DNA from: Epiperipatus broadwayi
Taxonomy: Eukaryota; Onychophora; Udeonychophora; Euonychophora; Peripatidae
Assembly: GCA_028023455.1 (NCBI GenBank)
Contig: JAQFVV010006200.1
Coordinates: forward strand, 7,405,506 to 7,469,505
DNA length: 64,000 bases
Reading direction: 5' to 3'
A model generated the notes under the pieces. That model was not told where the DNA came from, did not search any database, and worked only from the letters and a program-made list of their open reading frames with translations. Both the position numbers and the translations under genes were made by a program. This document shows positions 1 through 13,141 of this stretch, in pieces (positions within the stretch are counted from its first letter, which is position 1; every line of letters begins with the position of its first letter).

Positions 1-413
1 GCTATGGTATTAAATATTTTATAGTTTAAGTATTACTAATTTTCTTTTATTTTGAGCTAATGTAATAATTGGTTCTTAATGAACATACGGAAAAGATTTT
101 TTTTTTAATTTTCATCTTAAAGATATTGAAGTGGAACTATATATTTCTAAGTCTGCATGTTTATTATTTTCAAACAGCTGCAATTCGAATTCTCTTTCTT
201 CAGTTAACTCATTCTTAGCAAAGTCTTCCATTTCATTCAAATGAGATTAGGCAGTAATAAAGCTGAATATTAAAAAAATACCTTCTGTATGTTCATTAAC
301 AACCAAATATTAAATATTTTATATCAATTATTTGCCATGTTAGATTTTTAATATTTTTTTTCAAATTTCTACTACATTGGAGCTTGATAGTTCTCTTGAA
401 ATAATATTGTTAG
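1..413. other. AT-rich intergenic DNA
   Basis: I see no gene, RNA or recognisable repeat in this block. It is AT-rich with scattered homopolymer runs and ends at the TSD of the family A copy that follows. Confidence 0.5.
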
Positions 414-423
414 AATAAAATTT

Positions 424-572
424 TATCACATGATCCCGATTTCTTATGTTTCCACAACCTGTTTAACAGAGTCTAAACTCTCCGCACAGTAGCACCACCA
501 AACCTTCTTGCATCCATTGATTATTCTGTTTTGCATTGGTGGGCTACTGTATAGAGAGTTTAGCCTCTATGT
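424..572. repeat. Family A short foldback repeat, solo copy
   Basis: This copy carries the family A landmarks: a CACATGAT start, the AAACTCTCCGCACAGTAGCAC arm and, after a short spacer, the inverted arm reading CTACTGTATAGAGAGTTTAG. The two arms pair into an imperfect hairpin. It is flanked by an AT-rich near-direct repeat, AATAAAATTTTA before (about 414-425) and AATAAAATTTA after (573-583), which looks like a target-site duplication. No coding capacity. Other copies lie near 7.5-8.8, 13.05, 22.8, 36.0, 50.6/53.6 and 58.6 kb. Confidence 0.6.
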
Positions 573-603
573 AATAAAATTTATGTTACAAATAATAAAC
601 TGA

Positions 604-707
604 TAAAAATAGTCATGTGGTCAGCACAGCTGCCTTACAAACACTTGTCCCGGGTTTGCGAGTTCACTTCCCGGCCGATGCTTTGACACATGGGAAAAAA
701 ATAGTCA
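604..707 (+). mobile_element. tRNA-derived SINE with target-site duplication
   Basis: A body of about 79 bp (616-694) has a tRNA-like pol III B-box region (GGGTTTGCGAGTTCACTTCC) and ends ACACATGGG plus an A run. It is flanked by AAAAATAGTCAT on both sides (about 604-615 and 696-707), a 12-bp TSD typical of LINE-driven retroposition. The 3' half matches the truncated copy at 6189 (CCCGG...TTC.CTTCCCGGC.GATGCT.TGACACATG). The transcript would be a short pol III RNA; no protein is encoded. Confidence 0.75.
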
Positions 708-1379
708 TTATGTTGCAATTTTTTTAAATCTATGTGTGAATAACAGACCATGAATATGGATTATCTCAAAAGTAAACTGCTTTTAAAGAAAAGTATTTAT
801 TATGATGCAAAATTAAATTTTTAATGGTATCTTGATATTTAAACAACAAACTGTCAGACATGAGCCCATGAATAAAGATGTGTTGTTCTCTTAATTACTG
901 CCAAAGTCTTTATGATGTAATTCAATAATGTTCATGATAGTTGTCTAATGCAAACTAATAAAACATAGTTCACCAATAATTAGTCACTTTTACTTCGAGC
1001 CATAATAGAAACTTATCACTCACTAATGAAGCTAGTTAGTTAGTGCTTGTATTTTTTAAATCATTACAGGTTGACATTAACCTATATTGTTAAACCAATT
1101 TATTTGAGTAATTATTTATTTATTGTTATATTATTATTTTAATAAAATTGTTAGCCAAATGATTAAACATTCATTTTTTTTAAAAAAGTGCAAAATAGTA
1201 ATAATGAAAATGCACTATTTTTTTCTCAAACGTTTTCAGAAATTTATGAGGAAAAATGCAAATATTCAAAAGATTATCCAACATTTGTCTGTGCTATCTC
1301 AATTAGCAATGGTACCTGAAAGTAACAATACATTTTGTCAAAAGTTTTTTTTTTTCTATACGACTGTGCTGTGATGTGA

Positions 1380-1660
1380 ATCATGGCAATTTATTCTTGA
1401 AAATGCAAAGAAAAACTTGACTATGTGGATTATTTCAATAACAAAGCATGGAGAAAAATAATTTTATACCTAGCAGATATTTTGGACCAATTAAATATAC
1501 CAAACCTGAAACTTGAAGGAAAAAAACATATAGTATTCAGTTTCAAGACAATCTTGATATATTTGCATCCAAGCTGCATAATTGGTTTAGAAAGTAATTT
1601 TGTAAACATTATCTTATTTGAAAAATACTGTGATGTTATAAAAGAAACTTAAAGTGAACA
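1380..1660 (+). pseudogene. hAT transposase remnant (ZBED/FAM200-like)
   Basis: The frame across 1425-1652 reads DYFNNKAW...LYLADILDQLN...LKLEGK. This resembles the segment of ZBED5/FAM200/GTF2IRD2-type hAT transposases that follows the catalytic DDE centre and usually reads like LAYLADIFxxLNxLNxxLQGK. The in-frame bases just upstream (FLEN-like) fit the preceding FLxEK motif. No BED finger and no C-terminal dimerisation domain could be placed, and upstream and downstream frames are full of stops. A plus-strand fragment of a long-dead DNA transposon. The match is short, so confidence is moderate. Confidence 0.5.
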
Positions 1661-2315
1661 GAATATGGAAAAAAAATTGCTGGGTACTTTTAATTCTATG
1701 AAAAAAATTAGTATTGTTTGTGAATTTTGTAGAAAAATTAGCACTGATGAAACCTCATTCTCTGCATCCTTAAATATAGTATTTCTGATGAAGTAGAGGA
1801 TAAATTTTTGGTTGTATGACATTATGAAAAATTGTTGACAGTTTTAATGTGCTCTATATGACCATATCCATATGTCACAAAATTAGATTTTTAATGCTTA
1901 TTTCTCTTTCCATATGAATTTTCAGAGCATATTTATTAAAACAAAGGCAAAAAATAAGGTCAAGTGCTAAGAATAATGGGGAATTGATTTTAACAAATAT
2001 TTAGCCTCAAATACTAAAGTTGGTTGCCCAGATGTAGTTACCATCAACATATAAAATATTAAGTTTGAATTTTGTTCTGAAACATCTATTTTTAATGTTT
2101 TCTTTACATTTATAAAAGTGCCTTTTTATGGGAATGTAATATAGAATTATTTATTGATTACTTGATGATTATAAAAGGGAATTCCACTCAAAAAAGATTG
2201 AAAAGCACTTGCATAGATTAATGGCATTTGATAAAATTATTTTAAAAATTCATAGAATGTTTTTGTTATGTATTTTGATTTGTTTCTTTTTAATATTTCT
2301 GGTATTAGTTAAGCA

Positions 2316-2349
2316 CTACTGTAAGGAGAGTTTTGCCTCTGTGTATCTA
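2316..2349 (+). repeat. Family A terminal fragment abutting microsatellite
   Basis: The segment reads CACTACTGTAAGGAGAGTTTTGCCTCTG, the family A 3' arm seen at 8345-8370, 13090 and 22890. Only this end is present, and the TATC array starts a few bases downstream, so the microsatellite may have been seeded at the element's end. Confidence 0.5.
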
Positions 2350-2354
2350 TTTTG

Positions 2355-2507
<153 letters not shown>

Positions 2508-2640
2508 ATATGCACATCTATGTAGCTTTTTATATCCATGAATACACCTATTTAAATATTTACTAACTTTCTATCTATTTCTCTATGTACCTATATACTT
2601 AACTATCTGTCTATTATCTTATCTAATTATTTGCCTGACT

Positions 2641-3125
2641 ACTAACAGCTTGTATCTATTTATGTAAATGGATGGTTGGATTGATAAATGGATAGATGAT
2701 AGAAAACCAAAAATATAATTGTATAGATAAATAGATAAATAAGTAGGTACAGAGGTAAATGCATAAATGACTTGGTTGATGGAAGGATAATAGATAGGTA
2801 ACAAATAAGTAAATGAATGAATGGAAATTGATAGAGAGGTAGATAGAGAGATTGCTTAATAGATAAATAAAAAATAGACAGATAGACTAACAGCTTGTAT
2901 CTATTTATGTAAATGGATGGTTGGATTGATAAATGAATAGAAGATAGAAAACCAAAAATATAATTGTATAGATAAATAGATAAATAAGTAGGTACAGAGG
3001 TAAATGCATAAATGACTTGGATGGAAGGATAATAGATAGGTAACAAATAAGTAAATAAATGAATGGAAATTGATAGAGAGGTAGATAGAGAGATTGCTTA
3101 ATGGATAAATAAAAAACAAACAGAT
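2641..3125. repeat. 245-bp tandem duplication in GATA-derived DNA
   Basis: Unit 1 (2641-2885) and unit 2 (2886-about 3125) both begin ACTAACAGCTTGTATCTATT and stay nearly identical, with a few substitutions and a small deletion near 3018. The units are built from decayed GATA/GATG-like motifs. The similarity implies a recent segmental duplication compared with the decay inside the unit. Confidence 0.85.
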
Positions 3126-3649
3126 AGATGAATAGATAGATAGTTAAATGGATGTATCAATAAAGTGATAGATAAATAGACAAAAGTGTAGAACTAGATA
3201 TATGAATAAATTTATGAATGTCTAAAACAATAGTTAATTAAATGAATGATGGTTGGATAGACCAAAAGTTGGATAAATGTATAGATGGAGAAAAAGTCAA
3301 ATATAAATCAATGATACATACATTAAGAAGTGAGATAAAAGAATAGATAAGTAGTTAGATAGATAGATAAAAAGTTAGATTGTGTGCATGGATAAATTGA
3401 TAGAAAGCAGTTGGTGATGGATAAACAGATAGATAAATAGGTCAATGCATAGATAAAAAGTTATATACATAAAAGTTAGTTACATAGATAGATATATGAT
3501 TAGCGACACAAGTAAATGGATGGCCAGATAAGTAGATAGGCTAATAAACAGATGATTGGGGTTTAGATAGATAAATTAATGCACAAATAAATAAATAGTA
3601 AACAAGATAGGTAGGTAGATACTTAGATAATAGATAAATAGATATTAGA
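3126..3649. repeat. Degenerate GATA-like low-complexity block
   Basis: Loose GATA, GATG and AAATA motifs with many substitutions lie between the tandem duplication and the pure GATA array. It looks like the decayed flank of an older, longer array. No gene seen. Confidence 0.7.
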
Positions 3650-4300
<651 letters not shown>

Positions 4301-5772
4301 AGTAGGACAGACAGATAGACAGATAAGTAAGTGAGTATATAAGTAAATAGATGATGTGAATAAGTGAAGAAAGAGTGAAAATAAATAAAGGATATGTAAG
4401 CAAATAGCTAGATAAGTAAGTCAGTTTATTTGTCTGTAGTCATTTAACCAATGCGTATCAAAAATTATGATCCGTTTTAAGTGTATTATAAGCTCGTTTA
4501 ATGAATAGTACTTTATCACAGTTTTTCTGTTTGCAAAACTTTATTTCAATCCAAAATAAATTAGCATGAAAATTGATCATCATTTTTGCTGAGAAGTTTT
4601 CAAGTAGCAATTCGCTGTGAATAGATTTTTTTGTATGTGCTTGTATACCTTTCAAAAGGAAATGTTTTCACAAACCATAAGAATCATTTACAAAGAAAAA
4701 GGACATTTACATATCAATCTCAATGGAGACCAGTTAACAAAATCGGAGGTTATGCTTACATAGAAAAAACAATTGATTTTATATCAATTGCATTAAGACA
4801 TTAGTTATCACCAGAAATTGAAGACATATAAACTTCCCATTCCAGAAATCATAGTTGTGGCCCATTTACATTAATCTAATCATGTATATCACATATATGA
4901 TGGCGTTACACATATAAGTTTGTTTAATTTACGAACATGTAGACAATGATTAAAAACCATATTTGGCCATTTAGTCTATAGAGCTTTAGCTTACCAAGTG
5001 AAGAGCACTTCCAGTGTTTCTGTGTGTATTAATTTAACATTTAAATTTCGAGAGATTAGTCATTATGAACCATATATGAAAGCCATACACTTTACTTATA
5101 GATCATGAGGTTAGCCAATCCAATATAGGGATAACACTCATATAAATTACTTAAAAGCAGGTTTTCATAGAATATCTAAGAGTGAAAATTATAGGAAATA
5201 TATCATAGATTCTTTACAGTAAACAAATCGGTTACCATTAGGCATTATTAAAGCAGTCTTAATATATTTATTGGGTCATTGATTAAAACTGATCCATTAA
5301 TCAAATGAAAGCACTTTCCTATTAATCATCAATTAGGTGAATAACTTTATAATAGCATTTTCTAGTTCTTGGATCTCTTCCATATAAAGTTTATCTAAAA
5401 TGTTTTAGGTAAACGGTTCATTCAAATTTTCTTAGTATCTGTGGATTTACAACTTTATATTCTTTTCATCATCGGTACTATACTTTGTTTTATTAGGGAC
5501 ATTCTGAAATGGCAAAGTTTCTTTATCGTTCATAAAAATCATTCTACCTACGCAATAACATTCAAAATCATAATAATAAAAAGTAATAATTACAAAGTTT
5601 AAAATAAATTAAGATTCTTATGTTAAGTTATGATAGATAGCTTAGTGGAAAATAAATGATTAATAGAAATGCATATTTATGGGCAGATAAATGTATATCT
5701 AAATATAAATAAAATTAAATATTACATGTAAACACTGCTATATATATGTAATTCATATACTGTATAGTGCAG
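4301..5772. other. AT-rich intergenic DNA
   Basis: After the GATA array the DNA becomes ordinary AT-rich sequence. I found no coding motif, repeat family or RNA. Short open frames such as 4458-4655 on the minus strand have no recognisable content. Confidence 0.5.
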
Positions 5773-5849
5773 AGCGTTGGTGGCCTAGTGGTTAGCTAGC
5801 TGCCTTCTAAGCAGCTGATCCGTGTTCGCTTCCCGATCAACGCTTTGAA
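5773..5849 (+). mobile_element. tRNA-derived SINE
   Basis: The sequence GCGTTGGTGGCCTAGTGGTTAG is a tRNA-like head with an A-box-like TGGCCTAGTGG, and GTGTTCGCTTCCC is a B-box-like segment. The body ends CAACGCTTTGAAAAAAG, so head and tail carry GCGTTG/CAACGC as a closing stem. It is the same subfamily as the copy at 14114. I could not define a TSD. Confidence 0.7.
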
Positions 5850-6102
5850 AAAAGAAAACAATAAATAAAAATATATATGGGCATGATATATTTTAAGTGT
5901 GTGTACTTACAAAAGATATTTATTTACCTATAGATTTTGCACAAAATTTATTAATAAAAAGATGTAAGAGAATGAAATTTTATTGATTTATTTAACTAGT
6001 AATAAATGATTTTCATGTAATGTATTTTCACAAGTTGCCATCTTTAATTAAAAGTTCATCAAGATAAAATCTGCTTTATTAGAAGATGAGCTATTTCACA
6101 AG

Positions 6103-6188
6103 CTATGTGGTCAGCAGGAAGCCGGATATCCAAGTGCCAGCTATATCATCTACAACGATCTTTCTTCACTTAAAAAATACAATAAAAT
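6103..6188 (+). other. Host segment upstream of truncated SINE
   Basis: Positions 6104-6115 repeat the 12 bases ATGTGGTCAGCA found at the head of the SINE at 614, but the following bases diverge. It may be a SINE head fragment or chance. Bases 6172-6188 are the left TSD of the next feature. Confidence 0.25.
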
Positions 6189-6240
6189 GTTGTCCCGGGT
6201 TAGCAGGTTCGCTTCCCGGCTGATGCTATGACACATGAGA
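6189..6240 (+). mobile_element. 5'-truncated tRNA-derived SINE with TSD
   Basis: Only the 3' half is present (TTGTCCCGGGTTAGCAGG, TTCGCTTCCCGGC, then TGACACATGAG and poly(A)). AATACAATAAAAT with preceding A residues occurs on both sides (6172-6188 and about 6241-6260). A 5' truncation together with a clean TSD shows target-primed reverse transcription and not decay of a longer copy. Confidence 0.8.
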
Positions 6241-6261
6241 AAAAAAAAATACAATAAAATC

Positions 6262-7114
6262 ATTTTAATTTAACATTGAGAGTATAACAAAATAAAAATA
6301 CGAATTCTTTTACAAATTACTTGATGAGACAAAATTGTGATTGTATTTCAAAATATTCGTCATTCTTATAATGTGTTTTTAAAAACCTTAGATTTACATT
6401 AATTATTGGTAAGTTATTCTGCAAAGCAATCAATTTCTACAGAAGATATTTATCAAATAATTTTGTTATCACTATTTGTATAAATAATTTTTACGTAAGC
6501 AACATTTAGAGACATCTAAATAAATACAAATTGGCTTATCATTATTTGTAAATGATTGAATTGTTTTAAATAGTGATAAATTCCGTCAACATGACTGGTA
6601 TTGCATTGAAGATTACATTATTGTACATAGATGAACATTAAAAAAAATTGCCTTTTTCGAATAGACTCTAGGAAATTTAATATAAACAATCAGACAAAAG
6701 AATCAATTTGATGCTTTAATTCCTGCACAAGAGAGAATATTATGTCAGATTTAAGATAAAGATCTTAAGGAATTTGTAGAGTTGGTAAATAATTCCGATG
6801 TTCTAAATAAATATAAAATCAAAGTTTCCAAAATAAAGGAATAATTCTTGAAATGACTGTACAATATGTTCAAAATGTAGGCAAAAAAAAGTGGTATTCG
6901 AACAAAAATTGTTCACTAAAAAAAAAAACATATGTACAATTGGTTGTTTTTATATAATTGAAATTAATAAACCATATTTGGAAAGGGGACTACTGGAGCA
7001 ATTATTAATAATAGAATCATTAATGAACTATAATATTAATTTATTAAACGTGAATGACCTATATTTGGTAATTTCCATTAACTCGAATTACTAATCTTAT
7101 CGCTGTATTCTGAT
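6262..7114. other. AT-rich intergenic DNA
   Basis: Nothing recognisable. The open frame at 6891-7094 (67 codons) shows no family motif and AT-driven composition. Confidence 0.45.
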
Positions 7115-7480
7115 ATATCACTTCCATTACTTATTTATAATGAATCTCACACTGTGTGTTTATGCCAAATTGTCTCTACACCATTTCCTCTAACTGTACA
7201 ACATCCAATAATGTCCCAATCAATTTTAGGCAATTTATCTTCCAATTTATAATCTCCTTTACTTAAAAGTGACTGTAGGTGTAAGGATTTATATGAAAGA
7301 TTATCACTCAATGGCAGTTTTGGTCCACTACCAGGTGATTCTTAGCATCTTCCATTTTTAGCCACAAGCTGCTATTTTAACTGTTATCTTTACACCCTCC
7401 TGGGAATAAAAGCCATAACGTAGTTTGTCTTTATCATTGCAACTAATCTACACACATTTATTCTGATTTTAAAAAAATTC
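7115..7480 (-). pseudogene. Diverged RTE retrotransposon 5' fragment
   Basis: Read on the minus strand this block parallels the 5' UTR/endonuclease start of the intact RTE at 45250-45610: the counterparts of TGGCAG, CCACTACCAGG.GATTCTTAGCA, GCCACAAGCTGCT and CCTCCTGGGAATAA follow in the same order. It is interrupted by indels and stops and lacks the RT half. It is an old, short fragment of the same or a sister RTE family. Confidence 0.65.
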
Positions 7481-7528
7481 AACTGATATTCTAATTCAAA
7501 TTATCAGGCAACTGAGAACTTATAAAAT

Positions 7529-8832
7529 GAAACCACTAAACATCACATGATCACCATTTCTTATGCTTGCTCATAACTGTTATTAAAACAGACAAAAGTC
7601 TCCATACATTAGTGCCACTCAGTGCAAGCCAGAGTAATCAATGGATGCCAGAAGACTTGCACATAAAACCCCTATCTAGTGCCTACTCATCCAATATTCC
7701 CAGACTAATTTCTAGCTTTTGTCAATGAGAAACCTTGGATCTGAGAGCACTGCACCTAGACCTTAGGATCTAATGCAATTCTGCAGCAGACACCTTTTAT
7801 TTCTACTTAATTACAAACTATGAAAATCCAAGCTCATTAGCTTATATAGTCATATAGGTCTGAACTCAGTTCAGTACCCATACATTCTGGTTTCTTTGGT
7901 TCTTTAATAACCATAGCCACCAGTAACCTATTAGACAGGATTGGTATTAAACCACTAAACATCACATGCTCAACATTTTTTATACTTTCTCATAACTGTT
8001 ATTAAAACAGGCAAAATGCTCCATATAGTAGTGGCACTCAATGCAAGTCAGAGTAATCAATGGATGTCAGAAAGCTTGTGAATAAAGTCCCTATCTAGTG
8101 CCTACTCATCCAATATCCCCAGACTAGTTTCTAGATCATGGCTTTCATCAGTGAGGAGCCTTGGATCTGAGAGCATATAGATCTGAACTCACTTCAGTAT
8201 CTGTACATTTTGGTGTCTTTGGTTCTTTAATATCTATAGCCACTAGTATCCTATTAGGCAGAATTGATATTAAACTACTAAGCATCACATGGTCATCATT
8301 TTCCTTCTGGAATCCATTGATTTCTCTGGCTTGCACTGAGTAGCACTACTGTATGGAGAGTTTTTCCTGTTTTAATAACAGTTATGAGCAAGCATAAGAA
8401 ATGGTGATAATGTGATGTTTAGTGGATTAATACCAATCCTGACTAATAGGTTACTGGTGACTATGGTTATTAAAGAACCAAAGACACCAAAATATATGGG
8501 TACTGAACTGAATTCAGATCTATATGACTATATAAGCTAATGAGCTTGGATTGAAAATATCATGTTTTCCAATTTTATACTCATAGTTTGTAGTTAAGTA
8601 GAGATAAAAGGTGGCTGTTGGAAGGTTGCATTAAATCCTAAGATCTAGGGGCAATGCTCTCTGATCCAAAGCCTCTCACTATCGAAATCCACAAGCTAGA
8701 AACTAGTCTGGGGATACTGGATGAGTAGGCACTAGATAGGGATTTAATGCACAAGTCTTCTGGCATCCATTGATTACTCTGGCTTGCACTAAGTGGCGCT
8801 ACTGTATGGAGAGAGTTTTGCCTATTTTAACG
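7529..8832. repeat. Family A composite: two direct units and an inverted unit
   Basis: Unit 1 (about 7530-7950) and unit 2 (about 7951-8283) are direct copies beginning AACCACTAAACATCACATG. An inverted unit follows (about 8285-8832) and ends with the complement of the opening arm (GGAGAGAGTTTTGCC). Shared internal landmarks include CTATCTAGTGCCTACTCATCC and TCTTTGGTTCTTTAATA. TATAAAAT flanks the whole block (7521-7528, 8833-8840), a weak AT-rich TSD candidate. The inside of unit 2 carries on the minus strand a CTGATGA...GAAA motif (8128-8151). No protein coding. Confidence 0.75.
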
Positions 8833-8840
8833 TATAAAAT

Positions 8841-10419
8841 TGACATTAGAAAATTTACCCTGATTGGCATAAAAAAAAATATTTTTTCAGTTATCAAACT
8901 TCTTTCTGCCAGTACTATTTTTCTATCTGGACCATTATGTGAATTATATACATTACTTTAAAAATTTAGCTTTAAGGTTAAAGAAATGCAAGAAAAGTCA
9001 ATTTCTTTACTGCAGAAAACAAAAAGTAATTTCCACTTGTTTTAAAAATTGTAAGCAACCTTTGAATTTATTAGCTCAAAACAAGCTAATGGAATAAGTT
9101 TTATAAAGTTGTAATTTTCCACGAAACAAACAAGAACTGTGAGACAAATTTTCAAAGTAGCTAAATAATATTTCTTTATCTCAAGGCAGTTTTAATGACA
9201 CGTGGAAATTCAACATTTTAAATGGAATCAGAGTAATATATTGTTAAAAATAATTTTAAAGAAAGCTCAAATAGTGTAAATTTATGCATATATATATCTG
9301 AGGTCATTCACAATTTACATTAAAATAAAATATTTAATGCCTTATTAATGATTAGAAAATCATGTATATATATACAGTCTGTGTGCTTCTTTATATAGGC
9401 GTCTTCTTGTGCAAATGACTTATTTATATATATCTATAAATTTTGTTGTGTTTAGTCAAAATCGTAAATTTATCAATCGTTATAAATTATTTCAGAGATG
9501 TTATTTAATAGTAGAATAGATTAAGTTTTGTATATTATGACTTTGATATTGCACACATATAGTGTCAGAAAAAGAAATTAGCTCTGAAATTGATGGTGTG
9601 TGTGAACAGCTATATAATTCTTTCTAGAATTATTCCGATAATGTTAAAAGTTACCTTTAAATTTCATACACTTCACTTTATTTATGTTTAATAATGCTGA
9701 CTATTAATTTATATATAATCAATATATTCATGTAATAAGGTGGCCTTGTGCGTTGATGGTGATTAGCATTTGTTTTAGTGTTATTTTACTCTTTAGATAT
9801 TTGCATTCGTCAAAATTATTGATACTTTCTTATTTATACCCATTTAATTGTCCTTGACTTCATGATGATCTTCTGTTTCGTTGCATACTTGTTTGATTAT
9901 TATATTCATTACTTATTATATCCACCATCCTCGTAACTCCACTAATGATCTACATTGTGCCTACTGAAGTTTGAGATGAGTTTCAGTATGTGGTAAAATT
10001 TCAATCATAATTTTTTTTCTTTCTTGCATGATTCAAATTGATTGGTGGATATGTTAATCTATGAAGCATTGAACTGTGTTGCTATGAAAATGATAATATT
10101 GATGTTTATATTGTACAAGATTGTGAATTGATTTTATTCATTTTAAAATGGGTATGTGAATAACAAAGCATGTAGTTTGGATAAAATTATTATTCTTTAT
10201 TACATATTTTTATTACTGCATTCACCTTAGAAGATTACAAATAATACCCCTAAATGTTTAATGTCTCTAATATATTTGTTTTTATTTGTATAATATTATA
10301 TTTGAAAGATATGTGTAAAAAGTTTATTTCCATTGTAGTATGAAAAAATGTAGTCTTAATTATTTAATTTATGTTTGGGTGAAAGATCTTATTTGTATTT
10401 TTAAAAATGTTTATAGTCC
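8841..10419. other. AT-rich intergenic DNA
   Basis: No gene, RNA or repeat family recognised; several short TATATA tracts occur. Confidence 0.5.
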
Positions 10420-11565
10420 ATACATGGAGCTCTTACTGGAAAGTCATACTTCTCACAGCTCACACAAAATGGCTCTGAAAAGTTGATGTTGCAGCAGTGA
10501 AATGTGCCTTTTTTATTTATTTGGTCTTTTAAAGGCCTTATTTTGCTGCTAATGTACTCTTTTATTCACTAGATCTCAGTTTTAGTGCATTTTTAACAAT
10601 TTCTCTATGTCTACCTTGTATTTATCAGCATTTAACTATCTCATCCCCCTCTGTTTGGTGGGTAGTTCATCTGTTTCATGGACCATAAAGGGTTTTATTC
10701 CCTCTTAGTCTTTTAAATATTTATCCTACTAAGTTCTCTGTCACTCAGAACTTGTTTATAAAGTTTTTGTGTGTTGTTCCAGTTATTTAGGCCATTTTTA
10801 ACTATCTTATTTTTCAAACACCCTCTCCTCTGGGGTAACTAACCACCTAAATTCCACTCAATTTTTTCATTACTCAACTAAAATTATTAATAACAAGTTT
10901 CCGGTATTTTTTTTTTGCTTTTACATCAGTATATTTAATTTTTCCATTTCAAAATTGTTTTCTTCATATTACTTTTTATCCTTTTAAACAGTTTAAAAAT
11001 GGCCGCTTCCCCTAGCGGGAAAAATGTGCAGAGACCTAAACTACATGAACTAAAACCTTCAAAATTACCCTAATTTTATCCAAATTGAATTTCAAATAAG
11101 ACTTAACTTAAAACATTGTCACCAAAGAACTTATTTCAAAGTCTCCATCTTTTTGCCCTCTGGTTCTTCCTCCCTTTGAGGCTGTGGTTTGCTCCATTAA
11201 AGGTAAAAAGCAAGTCAAAAAGAACAACATAACCAATCATAATGCCATTCCAATTACAATGGGAAAAACTAAAATTACTCATCTACAAAAGACAAAAATC
11301 AGCCTGTTGCATCTAAGCATAACTCAGAAATCTTCTTATCCATCCCTGAAACCTCTATAAACTTAACTTACCAAAGACTCTTCTTTGCCTGGACTACACA
11401 GCCTCTCCATGTCCCCTTCTCATTTCATATGTATTCCATTAATCTTCACTATATTGTACTTGAGTTTCATTTTGCCATGTAATCATCTCTTTATAAATCT
11501 TTTCTAACTGTTGTGTATTTTGTCTTTTTGATGAATAAATCTTTCATCATTGAGGGAAAAAATGT
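10420..11565. repeat. Unclassified segment of higher GC, possibly an old transposon
   Basis: Base composition shifts away from the surrounding AT-rich DNA. Around 10990 there is ATGGCCGCTTCCCCTAGCGG, and the block ends near a polyadenylation-like AATAAA (about 11533) before GAGGGAAAAAATG. No RT, transposase or host protein motif could be read in any frame; all frames are broken by stops. It could be a LINE 5'/3' scrap or a processed transcript. Confidence 0.3.
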
Positions 11566-13034
11566 AAATGCTTGTTATATATAATAATAGTGATTTTTTT
11601 TTATTTGTCATTATTTTATGTAATATTTTTTTTATTTATGAAATTCTGGCTAGAATAGATTAAATAGTGAGTAAAAGGTATTATTATAGTTATTATGACA
11701 TCAATGAGAAAAGTTATAAATAGAACTGAAGAGAAAAAACTTTTTCTCTCTACTTTGGGTTCAATAAAAGTGAATCTAAGTTTCTACTTATGGATTTTTT
11801 AATTTTTAAAAGCATATGATTGTGAAATAGAAAGAATGATGGGTTGAAAGCAATAATGTCATCCATTGATTGACCAGGATCATTGACTTTGTGAGGGATA
11901 ATGGTTTATTGAAATATGAAAAATAATTCTTAGTGTTTCGAACCTATCGGAAGGTTTCTTCAATATAAAAATGAATATTACCTATTTTTTCAATGATGAG
12001 ATCTAAATGTTAACAACAGAAAAATGTAAACAAAGATTGATGAAACTAGCATCTTTTCACTTGTAATGTTTTATGAATTGATTACTTGCTAAATGAAAAG
12101 ATATCTACTTACATCGTCATATATATAAATTAATATTTGCACACTTGTAACCTTATACAGATCAAACATCTTCTGAATAAAAAGATAATTTGAATATTTG
12201 GAAAATAATGGAATTAACAAAATGTAACTCGAATCTTATAGCTTTTCGTAATATTTCTACTTTCTCTGGAATAACAAAATATCGGATTGCGATTTAATAA
12301 AGTAAAAACACCAAAACTATAATACTATTTTTGAAATTCCATATTTAAATACTATTACTCAGGTCATTTGCTTATATTTATTATTATTATGGCTATATTT
12401 TTTATCTTCATTTAAAATGTATAGTATTTATCAATAGAAATATCAATATAATTTTAGGTTGAGTATTGACTTATTTACGTACCTAAGTGTAAGAGTTATT
12501 TCTTCCTAAGTTTGAATTTATATCTTGCAGCATAGTAATTATTATTTTAATTTACTTATGGATCTCACTTATATTAGGAGTTTAAAAAGATTATATTATA
12601 ATACGTATTTATTTTATTTTAGTCTCTTAAATTTATATAAACAAATAAATAGATTCACTTTTGTATATATATAGACATTGTACCCTGCTAATAGGATGAT
12701 GACCTCTAAAAACCATGGCAAGTCTCTAAATTAGGGCTATACTATTATTTTATCTAGGTACAATTTATACTCTTAAATATTTCTAAATTATGCTTTATTT
12801 ATCCCATTAGACAAGATCACATACCCTTTAACATTAAACACACATCAAAGTATGCTTTAATAATATTATTTACAAGCTCTTTCAATAATTATTTTAATTA
12901 AACTACTAAGTAACTTAATAAATAACAATATTAATAACATTATATAAGAATATAATACAGAAAACATATAAACATTTGTATTTTCCTTCATTACAATTAC
13001 AGGGATTTAAAATTAAATATTCCCTTTTTATAAG
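11566..13034. other. AT-rich intergenic DNA
   Basis: Nothing recognisable except short AT tracts. Confidence 0.5.
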
Positions 13035-13141
13035 ATATAGTGCTGTTAAACCACTAAACATCACATGATCTTGTTAGCACAAGATGGCACTACTATGTGG
13101 AGAGTTTTGCTTTGTTTTGAATTGTTTAATATAGTGCTGTT
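13035..13141. repeat. Minimal family A copy with 13-bp TSD
   Basis: The element (13048-13128, 81 bp) consists of AAACCACTAAACATCACATG, a short middle and GTGGAGAGTTTTGCTTTG. It is flanked by the perfect 13-base direct repeat ATATAGTGCTGTT at 13035-13047 and 13129-13141. It is too small to encode anything, so it must have been mobilised in trans. The TSD length is retroposon-like and not typical of a cut-and-paste transposon. Confidence 0.8.

Noticed and set aside
612-700. Functional tRNA genes at SINE positions (616, 5773, 14114, 28044, 31222, 58303)
   Set aside because: No complete cloverleaf with anticodon arm could be formed; poly(A) tails, truncation and TSDs show SINEs.
7529-8832. Family A composite as a cut-and-paste MITE
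   Set aside because: Unit orientation (two direct, one inverted) and the 13-14-bp TSDs of other copies fit retroposition better; the short AT-rich flank here does not decide it.
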